Assembly (NCBI GenBank): GCA_002415785.1
Contig: DIAJ01000034.1
Coordinates: 93,923-102,719, forward strand
Origin: Flavobacteriales bacterium UBA5081
Lineage (GTDB): Bacteria; Bacteroidota; Bacteroidia; Flavobacteriales_E; Vicingaceae
Length of the DNA: 8,797 bases
Reading direction: 5' to 3'
Both the position numbers and the translations under genes were made by a program. The notes beneath the pieces were generated by a model, which worked only from the letters and a program-made list of their open reading frames with translations, made no database searches and was not told where the DNA came from. Shown here one piece after another: positions 1 to 6,633 of this stretch; within the stretch, counting starts at the first letter, position 1, and every line of letters starts with the position of its first letter.

Positions 1-30
1 CTTTGGAGCTTCTTCAATCATTAGCCCCAT
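1..30 (-). CDS. Possible 5' end of a leftward gene cut by the window edge
   Basis: On the minus strand an ATG at 30-28 opens a frame of ten codons (MGLMIEEAPK) that runs off the left edge without a stop. A second in-frame ATG lies at 21-19. About 12 nt upstream of the first ATG, positions 49-42 read TAAGTTTG on the minus strand, an exact match to the Bacteroidota -7 consensus TAnnTTTG. A start at 21 would leave a more normal leader than a start at 30. Ten codons cannot identify a product, and an open frame this short could be chance. The promoter match is the only independent support. Confidence 0.2.
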   Translation of the reverse strand, partial: MGLMIEEAPK

Positions 31-201
31 TTAGTTCGTTCCAAACTTAAATTATGAAAATGGCCATCTTTCTAAACAAAATTCAAATAGCTTTTGGTAT
101 CATTCCGGATATTCAGATTACTTAATATTATTTTAACCAATTCTCCTTTATCTTAACGATTCTATAAAGTGAAGCTAATACTATAAACTTTTCTTTCTCA
201 C

Positions 202-209
202 GACTTTTG
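202..209 (+). promoter_or_regulatory. Candidate -7 promoter element for the small secreted protein
   Basis: GACTTTTG matches seven of eight positions of the TAnnTTTG consensus used by the Bacteroidota primary sigma factor and is followed by CGGC. It would give a leader of roughly 25 nt to the ATG at 240. No convincing -33 TTTG box is visible at the usual spacing, so this is only a candidate. Confidence 0.28.
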
Positions 210-239
210 CGGCGAAAATTATAATCTAAATCAAAAGTG

Positions 240-701
240 ATGACAACTCAAAAAACAATGAAAACAATCTTTACCCTTTGTGCACTCATGACTTTCTCAA
301 ACTTGTGTTTTGGGCAGTGCAAAAACTTCATCAAGAATGTCGACTTTTCGCCCTTACAATCGTTTGAGTATTGTAGTGAAGTGAAAGTTGCCCAAATGAA
401 TTCAAGCAGTAAGGCACAAATAAAACAAAAACTGGAAACCAATAAACGCTACCGAATTTTAGCTGATGCGCAAAGTCATATTGGAGAACTACAGCTCAAT
501 GTAATCAATCAAAAAGGAGACACGGTTTCCATTGAGGTTAAAACGAATGAAAATCGCTATTGGGAGATCGTGAACGACCAAAAAGAAAAAGTAGAAATTC
601 AAATGTATTTTACAAAAACATCAACTACCGGAATAAATACTGCCGGTTGCGTAGTTTTAGCCATTGGCGAAATGGAAAACAGCAATTTAGTAGAAAAGTA
701 A
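240..701 (+). CDS. Small secreted protein of unknown function
   Basis: This is a 153-residue protein that I cannot assign to a named family. The N-terminus is a typical signal peptide: a short polar stretch, MKTI, a hydrophobic core to about residue 22, then FG before Gln26. Cleavage at FG/Q would leave a mature protein of about 128 residues starting QCKNF. The residue before Cys27 is Gln, so it does not look like a lipobox. The mature part has three cysteines (27, 45, 137) and alternating hydrophobic patterns suggesting a beta-sandwich. A YRI strand near residue 72 and GCVVLAIG near the end recall small exported Bacteroidota proteins that are usually left hypothetical. I chose the ATG at 240. 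The ATG at 258 (MKTIFTL) is equally good as a signal-peptide start, and the GTG at 237 directly before an ATG is unlikely. The gene stands alone on this strand and converges on the next gene with 15 nt between stops. Confidence 0.7.
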   Translation: MTTQKTMKTIFTLCALMTFSNLCFGQCKNFIKNVDFSPLQSFEYCSEVKVAQMNSSSKAQIKQKLETNKRYRILADAQSHIGELQLNVINQKGDTVSIEVKTNENRYWEIVNDQKEKVEIQMYFTKTSTTGINTAGCVVLAIGEMENSNLVEK

Positions 702-716
702 ACCACTAGCGTTTTA

Positions 717-983
717 CTAGGCCGCTTTGTAAATTATATTTACTTTCTGCGGCGAAAAATTGCAATTTTTACCTTCAATTACTACATGCCAAGAACCCTC
801 AATCGGTTTTACAAAATGACAATATTGATTTTTTACCTCTACTTTTAATGCATTGTAAGCTTCGTTTTTCCGGTAGGCATTAAAATTCTCCTCATCCAAC
901 AAAATTACTTCATACTCATTCGGCAACTCTATGCCAATAAAACCCGGATAACTTCCTCTAATTTTATGATGTATACTATTCAT
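717..983 (-). CDS. DUF1883-like small protein, divergent from the XRE regulator
   Basis: Read from the ATG at 983 this is an 88-residue protein. It follows the pattern I remember for DUF1883: an N-terminal M..IH....G...G..I.I.L strand, VILLD (26-30) then NF..Y (33-37), and a C-terminal P..G.WHVVI (60-69) leading to a last beta strand. The family is small, all-beta and of unknown biochemical function. A longer reading starts at 1019 (MVKIRNPKILSK before MNSIHH). I reject it for two reasons. The family N-terminus corresponds to MNSIHH, and a perfect TAnnTTTG box at 1028-1021 would place the transcript start downstream of the 1019 codon. There is no signal peptide or membrane segment, so it should be cytoplasmic. 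It is probably controlled with the divergent XRE gene through the operators at 984-1062. The family assignment is from memory and was not searched. Confidence 0.7.
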   Translation of the reverse strand: MNSIHHKIRGSYPGFIGIELPNEYEVILLDEENFNAYRKNEAYNALKVEVKNQYCHFVKPIEGSWHVVIEGKNCNFSPQKVNIIYKAA

Positions 984-1004
984 TTTGCTAAGTATTTTAG
1001 GATT
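984..1004 (-). promoter_or_regulatory. Operator-like palindrome abutting the DUF1883-like start codon
   Basis: The plus strand core at 988-1000 is CTAAGTATTTTAG, with CTAA and TTAG half sites. On the minus strand the site ends in TTAGCAAA directly before ATG. This mirrors TTAGCAA before ATG at the XRE gene start. The core differs from the copy at 1046-1058 by one base in 13. It lies in the predicted leader of the DUF1883-like transcript, so binding there would block that gene. Recognition by the adjacent XRE protein is inferred. Confidence 0.55.
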
Positions 1005-1020
1005 TCTTATTTTTACCATC

Positions 1021-1028
1021 CAAATATA
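1021..1028 (-). promoter_or_regulatory. -7 promoter element of the DUF1883-like gene
   Basis: Read on the minus strand, the site is TATATTTG, an exact match to TAnnTTTG. Initiation about 7 nt downstream would give a leader of about 30 nt to the ATG at 983, containing the operator at 984-1004. The box overlaps the codons a 1019 start would need upstream, so it argues against that longer start. No strong -33 box is seen; operator copies occupy that region. Confidence 0.45.
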
Positions 1029-1041
1029 CTATATTTTTTAG
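1029..1041 (+). promoter_or_regulatory. Middle operator-like site and possible XRE -7 region
   Basis: CTATATTTTTTAG matches the operator core CTAAATATTTTAG at 11 of 13 positions and starts exactly 17 nt before it. The same stretch contains TATATTTT (1030-1037), seven of eight positions of TAnnTTTG on the plus strand, and so may double as the -7 box of the XRE gene. This is the weakest of the three copies, and low complexity could explain part of the match. Confidence 0.35.
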
Positions 1042-1062
1042 TTTACTAAATATTTTAGCAAA
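1042..1062 (+). promoter_or_regulatory. Operator-like palindrome abutting the XRE start codon
   Basis: This is a near-perfect 9-3-9 palindrome. The left arm is TTTACTAAA, the spacer is TAT, and the right arm TTTAGCAAA is the reverse complement of the left at 8 of 9 positions. It ends in the A of the XRE start codon (ATG at 1062). Occupancy would cover the likely transcript start and translation start of the XRE gene and the upstream promoter region of the DUF1883-like gene. This fits negative autoregulation by the XRE protein, which is an inference. Confidence 0.6.
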
Positions 1063-1844
1063 TGAATTTTTTTGCCAACAACCTTAAATTTTTACGCAAA
1101 CAAAAAAAACTAACTCAGGCAGACTTTGCTAAAAAAATTGGGATTAATCGTCCAAAAGTGGGCTCCTACGAAGAAGGAAGGGCTGAGCCAAATATGGAAA
1201 CACTACAAAACATTTCGCATTTTTTTAAGGTAAAAATGGATGATCTTGTGGAAGTAAACTTAATAGAAAACGACAATCAATCGAAAAAAGACATTAGCGG
1301 TAAAGGCTTGCGTATTTTGCCTATTGTGGTAGATGAAAACGACAAAGAAAAAGTCAGTTTAGTTTCCACTAAAGCTGCTGCCGGATACCTTAATGGTTAT
1401 GCCGATCCGGAGTTTATAGAACAACTTCCTGCTTTTAATCTTCCTTTGCAAGAGACCCAAAACGGAACATATCGCCTTTTTCAAATTAAAGGCGATAGCA
1501 TGTTGCCCATTCCTTCTTCCAGCTACATCATCGGACAATACGTCGACAATTGGGAGAGAGTAAAAGACAATAGCTGCTATGTTTTTGTCACTCAAAGTGA
1601 AGGAATTGTATATAAAAGAGCCATTAATAAAGTTGAAGAAAGCCAAAGCTTTGAACTCCATTCTGACAATAAGAATTACGAACCCTATTCCGTAAAAGCT
1701 GAAGAAGTAATGGAAGTATGGGAGGCCAAAGGTTATTTGACTTTCGATTTGCCTACAATCGACCATTCAGCACTTTCCGTAGATCAATTATCAGAAGTTG
1801 TTATGCAATTAAAAGGAGAGGTAGAACGATTAAAGGATAAATAA
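1062..1844 (+). CDS. XRE-family regulator with S24 (LexA/CI-like) self-cleavage domain
   Basis: This 260-residue protein has an N-terminal XRE-type helix-turn-helix (about 5-62) with LTQADFAKKIGI and a recognition helix around NRPKVGSYEEGRAEPN. A linker leads to a peptidase S24 fold (about 98-228). The S24 hallmarks are intact. A candidate Ala-Gly scissile bond lies at 107-108 (KAAAGYL). The nucleophile is Ser146 in KGDSM, and the general base is Lys185 in VYKR, 39 residues on, close to the spacing in LexA. The tail (about 238-258) is a short possible coiled coil. The architecture is that of CI/LexA-like repressors inactivated by self-cleavage after DNA damage. The gene probably represses itself and the divergent DUF1883-like gene through the sites at 984-1062, and it likely forms an operon with the LytTR gene 22 nt downstream. 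No phage genes are nearby, so a prophage repressor is not the obvious reading. Which signal triggers cleavage is unknown. Confidence 0.88.
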   Translation: MNFFANNLKFLRKQKKLTQADFAKKIGINRPKVGSYEEGRAEPNMETLQNISHFFKVKMDDLVEVNLIENDNQSKKDISGKGLRILPIVVDENDKEKVSLVSTKAAAGYLNGYADPEFIEQLPAFNLPLQETQNGTYRLFQIKGDSMLPIPSSSYIIGQYVDNWERVKDNSCYVFVTQSEGIVYKRAINKVEESQSFELHSDNKNYEPYSVKAEEVMEVWEAKGYLTFDLPTIDHSALSVDQLSEVVMQLKGEVERLKDK

Positions 1845-1866
1845 AACAAATATTCATCTTCGCTGT

Positions 1867-2715
1867 GTGAAAGCCAACATCCTACATCAAGCTTATCCTT
1901 TTAATACCTCTTGGCGCAAAGAAATAATCGGCGCTAGTTTATTCGGACTTTTCATTTTTTTGTTTTTGCTGCTTTTTCAACCCTTTGGTTTGCAGAACTA
2001 CGAAAGTGAACACAAAGTCCGGCAATTACTCTCTTATGGATTAATTACAACTGCTAGCATGTTGCTGAGTAATTCCCTATTTAGATTTTTCCTTCCCAAA
2101 TGGTTTAATAAAAGCAGTTGGACTGTCGGAAAAAACATTCTCTACACTTTATGGATGTTTTTCTTGATAGGCACAGTTAACCTACTTTATTCCGTTAAAT
2201 TAGGCTTCCTTTCACTCACTTTTAAGGGTTTTCTTACCTATCAAGGAATCACCCTGCTCGTTGGCTCTTTTCCGGTTATCATTAGCACTTTAGTTGTCTA
2301 CCAAAAACGTTTGAAAGCTGCTTTAAAGGAGGCTAATGCTCTTAATCAAAGCATTAGTGTCGAAAACACTTTGAAGGATGAAACGATCTCAATTCCGTCG
2401 AAAAACAAATCGGAACAAGTTGAACTTAAGTTGAATCAATTGCTTTTTATCAAGTCCGTTGAGAATTACGTGGAAGTTCATTGTGAAAGTGGATTAAAGA
2501 AGCACATTTTACGTAACACTTTAAAAGAAGTTGATAATGCTTTAGAAGCGTACTCGAAAATTAAACGCTGCCATAGAAGTTACCTGGTCAACCTTAAAAA
2601 AGTAGCTTCATTTTCCGGCAATGCTCAAGGCTTGAGTCTACAACTGAAAGGAATGCAAACTGAAGAAATTCCCGTTTCCAGATCTTATGTAGCAGAGATG
2701 AAAAAGGTGTTGTAA
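1867..2715 (+). CDS. Membrane-anchored LytTR-family transcriptional regulator
   Basis: This is a 282-residue protein with four predicted membrane helices (about 21-41, 53-75, 91-111, 122-146), a charged linker (147-183) and a complete C-terminal LytTR DNA-binding domain (about 184-282). Visible LytTR features are LLFIKSVENYVEV, the basic stretch IKRCHRSYLVNL and IPVSRSY near the end. The N-terminus (AYPF....W+KE, then LFQPFGL after helix 1) is a recurring pattern in Bacteroidota membrane LytTR proteins. There is no receiver domain and no histidine kinase beside it, so it probably senses a membrane signal or an unlinked partner. The start is GTG at 1867; no in-frame ATG occurs near it, and the frame begins just before the expected N-terminal pattern. 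It lies 22 nt behind the XRE/S24 gene on the same strand, so co-transcription is likely. Its stop is 3 nt from the stop of the convergent next gene. Confidence 0.87.
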   Translation: MKANILHQAYPFNTSWRKEIIGASLFGLFIFLFLLLFQPFGLQNYESEHKVRQLLSYGLITTASMLLSNSLFRFFLPKWFNKSSWTVGKNILYTLWMFFLIGTVNLLYSVKLGFLSLTFKGFLTYQGITLLVGSFPVIISTLVVYQKRLKAALKEANALNQSISVENTLKDETISIPSKNKSEQVELKLNQLLFIKSVENYVEVHCESGLKKHILRNTLKEVDNALEAYSKIKRCHRSYLVNLKKVASFSGNAQGLSLQLKGMQTEEIPVSRSYVAEMKKVL

Positions 2716-2718
2716 TGA

Positions 2719-5337
2719 TCAATCTAAATATCCGGCTACTACAGCTGTTTTCTTATACACTTTTTGATCGCCATTGGGATTGAATACTTCAAAGTAAATG
2801 ACATAAATCCCTATTCGTGCCTTATTGTTATCTTCCGTTATTCCATCCCACTTAAAAGTACCGCTTTTAGCGAGTAGCTCATTTTTAATCAACTCCTTGA
2901 TCAATCGCCCTTGTCGATCGTAGATTTTTACATTGGCCACGTTCCCGGACTCAGGAAATTGATAATTAATATTGAGCCAATCCTGATAGCCATCGTTATC
3001 GGGAGAAAAAGTTTCAGGATCAAGATTAACAGTGCCTTTGAAATTAGTGCTTAAAGAGTATTGAGAATTTTGATAGCCGGGTGTGGCATAGTTTACCGAT
3101 TTTGCTGCCGAATGAAAATTGCTTTGATCGTTAGAAGTTAGATGCGGATTAATTCGCTCTAAAGAAACACCTTTTACTTCACGCAACAGTTCAAAATGCA
3201 TGTCTTCATGGTAGCTAATTTGGTCAATTTGTTTTCCTTTTTCATTTAGAATATATGGAATTCCATCGTCATTGTTAAAAGAGGACATTGAACTCACTTC
3301 CAGTAAACGATTCATTTGAGCAGCCGGATATTCTTGCTGAGTGCTTGAGCCGTCGGTCGTAATAAATACGTACTCTTCGGGAAAAATTAAATACGGATCT
3401 TCAATAATCACATTTAGCTGCTCATTATCTCTATTGCCCAATTTCCAGTTTTGTAGACTGATAATTTTATTCGAGCGATTGTACAATTCCACAAAGTCAC
3501 TTCCTCCAGTATGAGGATTAAACAGTATTTCATTGATTACAAGATCAAATTCATTAGCTGTTTCGGGGAGAATAATATTTATTATTGTATTAGCACCAAT
3601 CAAATTCCCCGGACAATCTCGAAGGCTTGTGACAGTTAAAGTATTCACCTGACCGGAATCTAAACCGTCGATTAAAGTTAACAGTACTGAGCTGTAGTTG
3701 GGTTTTAAATTAATAATCTGGTCAACCACAACAGTTGTGTTAAAGGAATAATTGGCAGAGAGAACAGAATTAGTATCTAGGCGTTCGTTAAAGTGAAGTA
3801 GGATACTGTCAGTTGAAATCACTTCAGCATTTAATAGCTCAGGTGCTGTTGTATCAGGCAAAGTGTCGAATGCAGTGTTTTGAGTTCCCGGAGTTCCACC
3901 AATAGCTGCAGTAGAGGCTTTGAAGTTGTTCTTGCCAGTACAATTTGTAAAAGGATTAATTTGCTCAATTGTCCAACCTCCATCGGTTTTGCTCTGGTCT
4001 TTATACCAACTTAAGTCATAAGTTAATTCGTCAATTACTTGATTGTTATCATTTCTGATTTGGATTAAATCACCGTCATTATTTAATGTAGGCAAACTAC
4101 TCAAGCCTAATGCTGGGCCATAATTTTGTAAATTAGCTAAATCGCTTTGTGCGCAAAGGATTAAATATTCGCCGGGGCGCAAAATATAGGAACCTAAAGT
4201 TGTGGTGGATGAGTTATCGCTAATGCTCCAATTTTCTAGATCAAAGACTTTGTTAGAAGCATTGAATATTTCTACAAACTCAGCTTCGGGTAAACCAAGG
4301 GAAGGTGAAAAATCAGGGTAAAATTCATTGATGACAATATCTCGATAATCTGCAGGAACAGCTTGAAAATAAAGAAAAGGGAAACTGTCTGTTTCCATAA
4401 TATTACTTGACTTATCCGCAACATTTTCAACTGTTAAATAGTACTCTATCCCATTTCCAAAATTGTTGTTAAAGCTTAAGTTTACAATAGAGCTATCATT
4501 TCCCGGATAACTAACAGCAGTAGGATTGCCAAAGCTTTTATTGACGTTGTAATTAGATGGATTTAAAGCTGTTGTTTGTTCAACTTTTTCTGAAAATGTA
4601 AGCTCTAAGGTGTTGCTGTCTAATACATTTAAATTTGAAATAGAAGGTTTTATCGTGTCTTGAAATGCTTCTCCCTGCAAGTGAATATCATCAAAGAAAA
4701 ATTTGTCAGAACGAGTAGAAGTGTAGCTGCATAAAAAGCCAAAATAGTTGCTTTGAGAGTAAGTTAAGTCAGTTGCAGTACCTTGTGAGATATAGTTGTT
4801 TTTGGCTGCTGAGGTATCAATAAATAACTCCCATTCACCAAGGCTGTCTTTGGTAACTTTTATTTTTACATCCACAGGGTCAAGACCAACTGTTCCATCT
4901 GTTCCATCAATTAATTTAGTGTTGCTACTACCGTCTTGTCGATACAAGCTTACATCATCAACTGTTCCGCTTACGCCACCAATTTGTACGAAATAACCAT
5001 TTACATTTTGACTTAGGTTTTGGACGTCTGAAACCAAATAAACAGTACCATAATTGCTTCCAGAAGGAGCAAACTCCATTCTAACCCAAAACTCCCATTC
5101 GGCATTATTGATAATGTTTGATGAAGTCACTAAAAAAGCCGGAGAACTTGCAGTAGCGTCATTTAATTGCAATTGATTGGAAGTGTTTACCTCAAACTTT
5201 GAAGTGTCGCCAAACCACTCTGGGTTAATATTGAGGTTCCCATCAGTAAATGAATCAATAACAAATATTTGTGCTTGTGTAGCCGGAAAATAAACCAGGC
5301 CAATTAGTAGACAAATTAAAAGGTTCTTTTTAAGCAT
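2719..5337 (-). CDS. Secreted multidomain lamin-tail protein, probable type IX secretion cargo
   Basis: This is an 872-residue exported protein. Residues 1-22 form a signal peptide (MLKKNLLICLLIGLVYF...ATQA before QIF). A concanavalin/LamG-like beta domain (about 25-222) ends in FFFDDIHL. Two similar modules follow, each an SbsA/Big_5-type Ig-like domain (232-325 and 499-590) plus a lamin-tail domain (333-446 and 597-712). The lamin-tail domains open with IVINEFYP and LVINEILFNP. Each module closes with an (I/L)E(Q/R)INP...NF+A...TPG.QN linker. The C-terminal about 100 residues (771-872) hold FSPDNDGYQD, VKIYDRQGRLIKEL, KWDG and GIYVIYFEV, a FlgD/gliding-motility-type beta domain often used as a type IX sorting signal. 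There are no catalytic motifs that I recognise; a surface-binding or adhesive role is inferred. A possible -7 box, TAACTTTA at 5364-5357, lies just upstream. Confidence 0.85.
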   Translation of the reverse strand: MLKKNLLICLLIGLVYFPATQAQIFVIDSFTDGNLNINPEWFGDTSKFEVNTSNQLQLNDATASSPAFLVTSSNIINNAEWEFWVRMEFAPSGSNYGTVYLVSDVQNLSQNVNGYFVQIGGVSGTVDDVSLYRQDGSSNTKLIDGTDGTVGLDPVDVKIKVTKDSLGEWELFIDTSAAKNNYISQGTATDLTYSQSNYFGFLCSYTSTRSDKFFFDDIHLQGEAFQDTIKPSISNLNVLDSNTLELTFSEKVEQTTALNPSNYNVNKSFGNPTAVSYPGNDSSIVNLSFNNNFGNGIEYYLTVENVADKSSNIMETDSFPFLYFQAVPADYRDIVINEFYPDFSPSLGLPEAEFVEIFNASNKVFDLENWSISDNSSTTTLGSYILRPGEYLILCAQSDLANLQNYGPALGLSSLPTLNNDGDLIQIRNDNNQVIDELTYDLSWYKDQSKTDGGWTIEQINPFTNCTGKNNFKASTAAIGGTPGTQNTAFDTLPDTTAPELLNAEVISTDSILLHFNERLDTNSVLSANYSFNTTVVVDQIINLKPNYSSVLLTLIDGLDSGQVNTLTVTSLRDCPGNLIGANTIINIILPETANEFDLVINEILFNPHTGGSDFVELYNRSNKIISLQNWKLGNRDNEQLNVIIEDPYLIFPEEYVFITTDGSSTQQEYPAAQMNRLLEVSSMSSFNNDDGIPYILNEKGKQIDQISYHEDMHFELLREVKGVSLERINPHLTSNDQSNFHSAAKSVNYATPGYQNSQYSLSTNFKGTVNLDPETFSPDNDGYQDWLNINYQFPESGNVANVKIYDRQGRLIKELIKNELLAKSGTFKWDGITEDNNKARIGIYVIYFEVFNPNGDQKVYKKTAVVAGYLD

Positions 5338-5365
5338 AATGAAAGTCTTAAGGTCGTAAAGTTAG

Positions 5366-5373
5366 TATTTTTG
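5366..5373 (+). promoter_or_regulatory. Candidate -7 promoter element for asd
   Basis: TATTTTTG is an exact match to TAnnTTTG and is followed by CAGCC, a context common after Bacteroidota promoters. It lies in the 168-nt divergent region between the lamin-tail gene and asd, and would give asd a leader of about 125 nt. The leader contains one short hairpin (AGCTT, 3-nt loop, AAGCT at 5428-5440) but no riboswitch I can recognise. No clear -33 box is present, so a nearer promoter is possible. Confidence 0.35.
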
Positions 5374-5505
5374 CAGCCCAATTAGGTAAAGCAAAAGTTA
5401 TAAAAGTGTGAATTGCCGTAAAATTTGAGCTTTGTAAGCTATATATTATCAGGCATCAGCAAAGAAATGACAAAGTAATTTGTCCTTAAATACTATATTA
5501 ATAAG

Positions 5506-6495
5506 ATGAAAGTAGCCGTAGTAGGAGCAACAGGATTGGTTGGTCAAGTAATGATTAAATTGTTAGAAGAGCGGAATTTTCCATTAACTGAATTAATTCC
5601 GGTAGCTTCTGAAAAATCTGTTGGTAAAAAGATTTCTTTTAAAGGGCAAGAAGTAAGCGTGCAAAGCATACAATCAGCAATTGACTTAAAACCGGAGATT
5701 GCTTTGTTTTCTGCAGGTGGTGAAACTTCTTTAGCTTATGCTGAAAAGTTTGCAGCTGTAGGAACTACAGTAATCGACAACTCTTCTGCTTGGCGCATGG
5801 ATCCTACTAAAAAGTTAATTGTGCCGGAAGTAAATGCCGGAGAGTTGACTAAGGAAGATAAAATCATCGCTAACCCAAATTGTTCTACTATTCAAATGGT
5901 GTTAACATTAGCTCCAATTCACAAAAAATATGGTATTGATCGCATCGTAATATCAACTTACCAATCCATAACCGGAACAGGGGTGAAAGCTTTAGAGCAA
6001 CTCAAAAATGAACAAAGTGGAAAGAGTGGAGAGATGGCTTATGCATACCAAATTCACGAAAACTGTATTCCACAATGCGATGTTTTTATGGAGAATGACT
6101 ACACCAAAGAAGAGATGAAATTGGTGAATGAACCTAAGAAAATCATGGGCGACGACAGCTTAAAAATCACTGCCACTGCTGTACGAGTACCAGTGATGGG
6201 TGGCCATGCCGAATCCATTAATTTGAGTTTAAAGAATAGTTTTGAAGTAGCTGAAATTAAGGAGTTGCTTTCTAAAACAAAAGGGATTGTGGTAAAAGAC
6301 AATCCGGCAAATGCCGAATATCCAATGCCGCTTTATTCAAAAGACAAAGACGAGGTGTTTGTTGGCAGAATTCGTCGAGATGAAAGTCAGGAGAATGGAT
6401 TGAATTTATGGATTGTGGCAGATAATTTGAGAAAAGGTGCAGCCACAAATACCATCCAAATTGCAGAGTATTTGCTTGAGAAGGGCTTGGTTTAG
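5506..6495 (+). CDS. asd: Aspartate-semialdehyde dehydrogenase
   Basis: This 329-residue enzyme makes L-aspartate 4-semialdehyde from aspartyl phosphate with NADPH. That step is the branch point to diaminopimelate/lysine, threonine and methionine. It is cytoplasmic. The N-terminal Rossmann motif is VVGATGLVGQ (5-14), followed by SAGG (69-72) and NSSAWRMD (92-99). The catalytic cysteine is Cys126 in NPNCSTIQ, the loop YQSITGTG is 152-159, and Arg227 and His234 lie in RVPVMGGHAESINLSL. The length is normal for the family, and the complete active site suggests a functional enzyme. The start ATG opens directly into the nucleotide-binding strand MKVAVVGATG, so no other start is needed. It is preceded by a divergent promoter region and followed by about 138 nt before the sigma-factor gene, so it is probably transcribed alone. 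No neighbouring lysine or threonine pathway genes are visible. Confidence 0.96.
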   Translation: MKVAVVGATGLVGQVMIKLLEERNFPLTELIPVASEKSVGKKISFKGQEVSVQSIQSAIDLKPEIALFSAGGETSLAYAEKFAAVGTTVIDNSSAWRMDPTKKLIVPEVNAGELTKEDKIIANPNCSTIQMVLTLAPIHKKYGIDRIVISTYQSITGTGVKALEQLKNEQSGKSGEMAYAYQIHENCIPQCDVFMENDYTKEEMKLVNEPKKIMGDDSLKITATAVRVPVMGGHAESINLSLKNSFEVAEIKELLSKTKGIVVKDNPANAEYPMPLYSKDKDEVFVGRIRRDESQENGLNLWIVADNLRKGAATNTIQIAEYLLEKGLV

Positions 6496-6540
6496 AAGCT
6501 AGATTTTGGTTGTAAATTTCTAATTAGCTTACTTTTTCAT
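6496..6540 (+). terminator. Weak candidate terminator after asd
   Basis: AAGCTA (6496-6501) and TAGCTT (6525-6530) can pair as a 6-bp stem around a 23-nt loop, followed by an interrupted T-rich stretch from 6532 to about 6546. The stem is short and the loop large, so termination here is only plausible from position and the T run. Confidence 0.22.
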
Positions 6541-6633
6541 TTTTTTCTCGTACTTTAGTTTTTCTCTCAGGCATCGAAATCAGTTTTTTGATTGTCTATT
6601 ACTCAATGACTATTTCGTCATAATTGCTACTGT

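Noticed and set aside
54..125. Short plus-strand open frame of 23 codons starting MKMAIFLNKI
   Set aside because: It is too short, lacks a recognisable promoter or family resemblance, and lies in an AT-rich intergenic region where such frames arise by chance.
701..721. Hairpin between the convergent small genes (CTAG repeated at 706-709 and 717-720; GTAAA/TTTAC)
   Set aside because: Stems of 4-5 bp in AT-rich sequence with no T run are too weak to call a terminator.
206..761. Shared TGCGGCGAAAA at 208-218 and 748-758
   Set aside because: An 11-base match between two places in a window this size is expected by chance, and the second copy lies within coding sequence.
1359..1766. Long open frame on the minus strand inside the XRE/S24 gene
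   Set aside because: It lies wholly antisense to a well-supported gene and its translation resembles no family; similar antisense frames within asd, the lamin-tail gene and the barrel gene were rejected for the same reason.
717..1844. Toxin-antitoxin reading of the DUF1883-like / XRE pair
   Set aside because: The XRE protein carries a full S24 self-cleavage domain and the genes are divergent rather than a tight co-directional pair; DUF1883 is not a toxin family that I know.
1062..1844. Prophage CI repressor marking an integrated element
   Set aside because: No integrase, Cro, replication or structural phage genes and no attachment repeats are visible in the window.
5374..5505. Lysine riboswitch upstream of asd
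   Set aside because: I see none of the expected multi-helix core in the 132 nt available, and the class is not typical of Bacteroidota.
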